DNA from: RGIG4140 sp045635565
Lineage (GTDB): Bacteria; Pseudomonadota; Alphaproteobacteria; CAAHEQ01; UBA3637
DNA length: 9,625 nucleotides
Assembly (NCBI GenBank): GCA_045635565.1
Contig: JAZTVX010000057.1
Location: 1 to 9,625, forward strand
Direction of reading: 5' to 3'
Every line of letters starts with the position of its first letter. The first letter of the stretch is position 1. Below, piece by piece: positions 7,081 through 9,625 of this stretch. The translations under genes and the position numbers were made by a program. Below the pieces are notes generated by a model. It did not search any database. It saw only the letters and a list, made by a program, of their open reading frames with translations, and was not told the origin of the DNA.

Positions 7081-7751
7081 TGGGTCAAAAAGTTAATCCA
7101 ACAGGTTTACGTCTCGGCATTAACCGCACATGGGATTCACGCTGGTTCGCTGATGCCAATTATGCGGACTTATTGCATGAAGACATTAAAATTCGTGAAT
7201 TTTTAACGAAGAAATTAGCTGCTGCCGGTATCAGTCATATTGTGATTGAACGTCCAGCCAAAAAAGCAATTGTTACAATTTACTGTGCCCGTCCGGGTGT
7301 GATTATCGGTAAAAAAGGACAAGACATTGATTCTTTGAAAAAAGAATTAACGGCGATGTCTCAAAACAACGAAGTCAGCGTTAACATCGTTGAAATTCGT
7401 AAACCGGAAATCAATGCAAAGTTAGTTGCTGACAATATTGCTCAACAATTGGAAAAACGTATTTCCTTCCGTCGTGCCATGAAACGAGCTGTTCAATCTG
7501 CTTTGCGTCAAGGTGCAGAAGGTATCCGTATCAATTGTGGCGGTCGTTTGGGTGGCGCTGAAATTGCTCGTGTTGAATGGTATCGTGAAGGACGTGTTCC
7601 TTTGCACACATTACGTGCAGACGTTGATTATGGTGTAGCAACAGCTCATACAGCTTATGGTACATGTGGTATTAAAGTTTGGATTTACAAAGGCGATATC
7701 ATGGCTCATGATCCGATGGCTCAAGATAAACGTCTTTCCGAACAACGTTAA
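7080..7751 (+). CDS. rpsC: 30S ribosomal protein S3
   Basis: A 223-residue S3, slightly shorter than E. coli (233) because of a short C-terminal tail. It sits at the mRNA entry tunnel and with S4 and S5 contributes to mRNA helicase activity. MGQKVNPTGLRLG opens the protein. A KH domain with the GXXG loop GKKG (77-80) follows in RPGVIIGKKGQDID. The C-terminal domain shows FRRAMKRAVQSALRQGAEGIRI, GGRLGGAEIAR and the YGVATAHTAYGTCGIKVWIYKGD segment. The ribosome site is GAGGAG within the end of rplV, and TAATG joins the two genes. Sixteen nt separate it from rplP. Confidence 0.98.
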   Translation: MGQKVNPTGLRLGINRTWDSRWFADANYADLLHEDIKIREFLTKKLAAAGISHIVIERPAKKAIVTIYCARPGVIIGKKGQDIDSLKKELTAMSQNNEVSVNIVEIRKPEINAKLVADNIAQQLEKRISFRRAMKRAVQSALRQGAEGIRINCGGRLGGAEIARVEWYREGRVPLHTLRADVDYGVATAHTAYGTCGIKVWIYKGDIMAHDPMAQDKRLSEQR

Positions 7752-7767
7752 GTAAAGGATTAGAAAA

Positions 7768-8190
7768 ATGTTAAGTCCAAAAAGAACAAAATATCGTAAA
7801 GCGTTTAAGGGTCGTATTCATGGCGACGCTAAATCTGCTACAACATTAGACTTTGGTAGTTTTGGTTTAAAAGCATTAGAACCGGAACGTATTACGGCTC
7901 GTCAAATTGAGGCCGCTCGTCGTGCCATTTCTCGTGCTATGAAAAGACAAGGTCGTCTTTGGATTCGTATTTTCCCAGACGTTCCTGTTTCGAAGAAACC
8001 ACCTGAAGTTCGTCAAGGTAAAGGTAAGGGTTCACCGGAATACTGGGTCGCTCGTGTAAAACCGGGTCGTATCATGTTTGAAGCAGATGGTGTTTCGGAA
8101 GAAATCGCACGTGAAGCCTTCCGTTTGGCATCAATGAAGTTGCCAATCAAAACACGTTTTGTTGTCAGAACGGCTGATGAAGAAGTCTAA
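7768..8190 (+). CDS. rplP: 50S ribosomal protein L16, last gene of the operon
   Basis: A 140-residue L16 of usual length. It binds near the A-site tRNA elbow and the peptidyl transferase centre and is a late assembly protein. It shows MLSPKRTKYRKAFKGR at the start, SFGLKALEPERITARQIEAARRAISR (31-56), and QGRLWIRIFPD (61-71). Arg82 in PPEVRQGKGKGSPEYWVARVKPG aligns with the arginine hydroxylated by RoxA/YcfD in E. coli. The ribosome site is AAAGGA about 8 nt before ATG. A terminator follows 16 nt after the stop. The genes that usually come next (rpmC, rpsQ, rplN) are not in the window. Confidence 0.98.
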   Translation: MLSPKRTKYRKAFKGRIHGDAKSATTLDFGSFGLKALEPERITARQIEAARRAISRAMKRQGRLWIRIFPDVPVSKKPPEVRQGKGKGSPEYWVARVKPGRIMFEADGVSEEIAREAFRLASMKLPIKTRFVVRTADEEV

Positions 8191-8206
8191 TTGACGCTAT
8201 AAAAAC

Positions 8207-8245
8207 AAAAAACGGTTATTGTCGAGAGACAATGACCGTTTTTTT
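8207..8245 (+). terminator. Intrinsic terminator of the rpsL-rplP operon (bidirectional)
   Basis: The arm CGGTTATTGTC (8213-8223) pairs with GACAATGACCG (8228-8238) over 11 pairs including one U-G, closed by a GAGA loop. Six A before and seven T after (8239-8245) extend the stem and give the U-tract. The A-run makes it functional on the other strand too. It begins 16 nt after the rplP stop, so the operon ends here. Confidence 0.92.
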
Positions 8246-8452
8246 AGTATTTTTTGATGTGTGATAATTGATAAATAAGATAATAATTTTATTATTAATG
8301 TATTGAGAAAAAAATTTAATGTTCTCCTGTTTGAGATGAAATTATGATGTGTATAGAATCTAAAATTACATTTAATCAAGATGGATTATAGTGTTTTTTA
8401 TGTTTTTCTTTTGTTCGTTTTTTTGAATAATCAGTTTCATATCGATTATATT
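8246..8452. other. A+T-rich spacer between two convergent terminators, no gene seen
   Basis: About 200 bp of very A+T-rich DNA. I see no coding frame with a ribosome site and no tRNA. It contains an A/T-only inverted repeat (TAATAAT at 8281-8287 with ATTATTA at 8291-8297). A weak promoter-like pair, TTGATA (8268-8273) and TATTAT (8290-8295), would point to the right, but such matches are frequent in DNA of this composition. Confidence 0.6.
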
Positions 8453-8481
8453 AAAAAATCCGTTTGTTAAACGGATTTTTT
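8453..8481 (-). terminator. Perfect 13-bp hairpin terminator of the lectin-like gene (bidirectional)
   Basis: AAAAAATCCGTTT (8453-8465) and AAACGGATTTTTT (8469-8481) are perfectly complementary around a GTT loop. On the minus strand it starts 17 nt after the stop of the leftward gene at 8499 and gives a U-run. On the plus strand it would stop read-through from the operon. Confidence 0.9.
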
Positions 8482-8498
8482 TGTGTTGTTTCTATAGA

Positions 8499-8861
8499 TT
8501 AGTAGCATAGTGCACGAATTTTTGTAGTGCGTGTGTCTTGTGCTACATGGGAATATTCAAGATAGGCTGCATAGGCTTTATTATCTTCAAAAGCGGTTGA
8601 TGTCCAACCTCCTTGCGAAATACCTACAGCCACATTGGAACAATTAGACCAATGTTGATTGCCACAGGCTTCTGCTATGGTTGCCAGATGCCGTTCATTG
8701 GCCTTACACCAAGCGAAAGCACTCCACCAGTTCATACTTTTATTGCTAATGCAATAAACATGACCATTTTTACCTTCTTTTTCCACCCCACCATCACATT
8801 TAGCGTATGTCAGACTCGGTATCGTTATTGATAATATTAAAATGAATAATAATTTTTTCAT
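8499..8861 (-). CDS. Small secreted protein with C-type-lectin-like features
   Basis: A 120-residue protein. A signal peptide is clear: MKK, a hydrophobic core (4-16), and a likely cleavage after TYA (residue 20). The mature part of about 100 residues holds six cysteines (22, 37, 52, 66, 74, 119), enough for three disulfides. NWWSAFAWCKANERHLATIAEAC (44-66) resembles the first helix of C-type-lectin-like domains (W, A, C, LA.I). The end, with GGWTS (84-88) and a final Cys (RALCY), is compatible with a Cys52-Cys119 closing bond; Cys22-Cys37 would be the N-terminal hairpin bond of long-form domains. EPN and WND calcium-sugar motifs are absent, and the domain is short, so sugar binding is not supported. 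A DUF1566-like fold is an alternative. Start is supported by GGAGG 5 nt upstream. No convincing promoter was found. It is monocistronic, transcribed towards the ribosomal operon. Confidence 0.85.
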   Translation of the reverse strand: MKKLLFILILSITIPSLTYAKCDGGVEKEGKNGHVYCISNKSMNWWSAFAWCKANERHLATIAEACGNQHWSNCSNVAVGISQGGWTSTAFEDNKAYAAYLEYSHVAQDTRTTKIRALCY

Positions 8862-8866
8862 GTTTT

Positions 8867-8871
8867 CCTCC
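8867..8871 (-). promoter_or_regulatory. Strong ribosome binding site of the lectin-like gene
   Basis: CCTCC on the plus strand reads GGAGG on the coding strand, 5 nt before the ATG at 8861. It decides the start used for the signal peptide. Confidence 0.85.
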
Positions 8872-8969
8872 GTTTGTTATTAGTTGTTTATGTTTGATAT
8901 TTATTTGAAAGGTTGTTGAATTGAAAGATTATTTCATTTTGAATGGTGTGTATCCTAATCACTGTTATT

Positions 8970-9030
8970 ACCCTGTCCATCCCAACATTTGGCACCCTGT
9001 CCACTCTCTCGTCACCCCGTCTCTCCCCAT
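8970..9030. repeat. Degenerate repeat fragments at the left edge of the palindromic array
   Basis: CCCTGTCCA occurs at 8971-8979 and 8995-9003, and GTCACCCCGT at 9011-9020 resembles the GTCACCCTG start of the array units. CTCTCCCCAT (9021-9030) recurs at 9499-9508. These look like decayed unit starts. The 108 bp between the lectin-like gene and this point (8862-8969) hold no gene I can see. Confidence 0.5.
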
Positions 9031-9140
9031 CGTCACCCTGAACTTGATTCAGGGTCTTTTGACGATAAAGCACCTTGCCACAACTCCATGGGATGCTGAA
9101 ACATGTTCAGGTTCAGCATGACGAGAATGTGTGAATTATA
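9031..9140. repeat. Array unit 1 (110 bp, with a 6-bp internal duplication)
   Basis: Hairpin 1 has loop CTTGA. Hairpin 2 contains GTTCAGGTTCAG (9105-9116), a 6-bp duplication that accounts for most of its extra length and widens the loop. It shares the ACATG loop bases with unit 6. Confidence 0.85.
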
Positions 9141-9243
9141 CGTCACCCTGAACTTGGTTCAGGGTCTCTTGACGATAAAGCACCTTGCCACAACCTCGTG
9201 AGATGCTGAAACAAGTTCAGCATGACGGAATGTGTGAATTATA
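9141..9243. repeat. Array unit 2 (103 bp)
   Basis: Hairpin 1 is a perfect 9-bp stem (ACCCTGAAC with GTTCAGGGT) around TTG. Hairpin 2 has loop ACAAG, and the unit closes with TGACG at 9223-9227. Confidence 0.85.
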
Positions 9244-9347
9244 CGTCACCCTGAACTTGGTTCAGGGTCTCTTGACGATAAAGCACCTTACCATAACTCC
9301 AAAAGATGCTGAAACAAGTTCAGCATGACGAGAATGTGTGAATTATA
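9244..9347. repeat. Array unit 3 (104 bp)
   Basis: Same hairpins as unit 2. The middle part differs slightly (CATAACTCCAAAAGATG). The spacer is GAGAATGTGTG-type, like unit 1. Confidence 0.85.
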
Positions 9348-9450
9348 CGTCACCCTGAACTTGGTTCAGGGTCTTTTGACGATAAAGCACTCTGCCACAA
9401 CTCCATGAGATGCTGAAACAACTTCAGCATGACGGAATGTGTGAATTATA
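9348..9450. repeat. Array unit 4 (103 bp)
   Basis: Hairpin 1 is as in unit 2. The hairpin 2 loop is ACAAC, a change confined to the loop. Confidence 0.85.
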
Positions 9451-9508
9451 CGTCACCCTGAACTTAATTCAGGGTCTCTTGATAATATAGCACCTTGCCT
9501 CTCCCCAT
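9451..9508. repeat. Array unit 5, truncated (58 bp, second hairpin missing)
   Basis: It has hairpin 1 (loop CTTAA) and the start of the middle part, then breaks off after CACCTTGC. CTCTCCCCAT follows, the same sequence that precedes unit 1, and unit 6 begins. Confidence 0.8.
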
Positions 9509-9595
9509 CGTCACCCTGAACTTGATTCAGGGTCTTTTTGAGATAAAGTACCCTGCCACAACTCGATGAGATGCTGAAACATGTTCAGCATGACG
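9509..9595. repeat. Array unit 6, resembling unit 1
   Basis: Hairpin 1 has loop CTTGA and hairpin 2 loop ACATG, both as in unit 1. After its closing TGACG the 16-bp spacer is replaced by ATAGGGTGGC and a fragment, GTTCAGCATAACG (9606-9618), that looks like the end of another hairpin 2. The array runs on beyond the window. Confidence 0.8.
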
Positions 9596-9625
9596 ATAGG
9601 GTGGCGTTCAGCATAACGAAAAGTG

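Larger units (their letters stand above)
9031..9625. repeat. Tandem array of paired-palindrome units of about 103 bp (continues past window)
   Basis: Six units begin with CGTCACCCTGAA at 9031, 9141, 9244, 9348, 9451 and 9509, with spacings of 110, 103, 104, 103 and 58 bp. A full unit has hairpin 1 (CCCTGAA ... TTCAGGG), a middle part of about 40 bp (GACGATAAAGCACC and CCACAACTCC), hairpin 2 (TGCTGAA ... TTCAGCA), then TGACG and a spacer of about 16 bp (GAATGTGTGAATTATA). Unit ends CGTCA and TGACG are inverted repeats, and hairpin 2 reversed is similar to hairpin 1, so each unit is also an imperfect inverted repeat. The spacer is conserved as well, which points to duplication of whole units rather than separate insertions. 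No coding frame with a ribosome site is present. Its class is like small palindromic repeats of alphaproteobacteria; the exact family is not identified. Confidence 0.9.

Noticed and set aside
8197..8379. A 60-codon minus-strand frame after rplP
   Set aside because: It lies on the terminator and A+T-rich spacer, has no ribosome site and no recognisable protein pattern.
8268..8481. A small RNA from TTGATA/TATTAT to the hairpin at 8453-8481
   Set aside because: The promoter match is weak in A+T-rich DNA and the hairpin is already explained as the terminator of the leftward gene; without transcript data it is not supported.
8499..8861. Lectin-like protein as the variable target of a diversity-generating retroelement
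   Set aside because: No reverse transcriptase or template repeat is in the window, and the C-terminal codons show almost no AAC/AAT enrichment.
8888..9121. Short open frames on both strands at the start of the repeat array
   Set aside because: They are made of palindromic repeat sequence and have no ribosome sites; repeats of this kind often give accidental frames.
9031..9625. A CRISPR array
   Set aside because: The whole unit of about 103 bp, including the spacer part, is repeated almost unchanged; CRISPR spacers would differ, and no cas genes are present.
8862..9625. Insertion sequence or transposon
   Set aside because: No transposase frame or target duplication is seen; the inverted ends belong to the small palindromic units.

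Overview
The window is A+T-rich bacterial DNA built around a streptomycin/S10-type ribosomal protein operon. The protein sequences look alphaproteobacterial: S12 begins MPTINQLIRKPRK, and L22, EF-G and L3 carry alphaproteobacterial-type residues and tails. This is recognition by eye. A low-GC host-associated or gut alphaproteobacterium would fit, but the genus cannot be fixed from this window.

Layout. Positions 2-238 hold the 3' end of a Cys/Trp-rich repeat protein of unknown function, followed by a long hairpin terminator (242-304). A strong sigma70-type promoter (TTGACA, 17 bp, TTTAAT; 386-414) and a leader of about 180 nt precede eleven same-strand genes that are nearly contiguous: rpsL, rpsG, fusA, rpsJ, rplC, rplD, rplW, rplB, rpsS, rplV and rpsC, with rplP as the twelfth and last. 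Intergenic gaps are 2-16 nt, and three junctions overlap by 1-4 nt. A strong bidirectional terminator follows rplP (8207-8245). A second bidirectional hairpin (8453-8481) serves a minus-strand gene for a small secreted protein with C-type-lectin-like features (8499-8861). The right end (about 8970-9625) is non-coding and holds a tandem array of units of about 103 bp made of paired palindromes.

How the genes work together. The operon supplies 30S proteins (S12, S7, S10, S19, S3), 50S proteins (L3, L4, L23, L2, L22, L16) and the translocase EF-G, so ribosome building and elongation capacity are made from one transcript. Two departures from the common layout stand out. There is no tuf gene between fusA and rpsJ (14 nt gap), so the str and S10 operons are fused and rpsJ has no leader of its own. 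The S10 operon also stops after rplP, where rpmC, rpsQ, rplN and the spc genes usually follow.

I see no clear new defence, mobile or metabolic system. The most unusual parts are the palindromic array, the two cysteine-rich probably exported proteins flanking the operon, the rearranged operon ends, and small deviations in conserved loops of L2 and S10.
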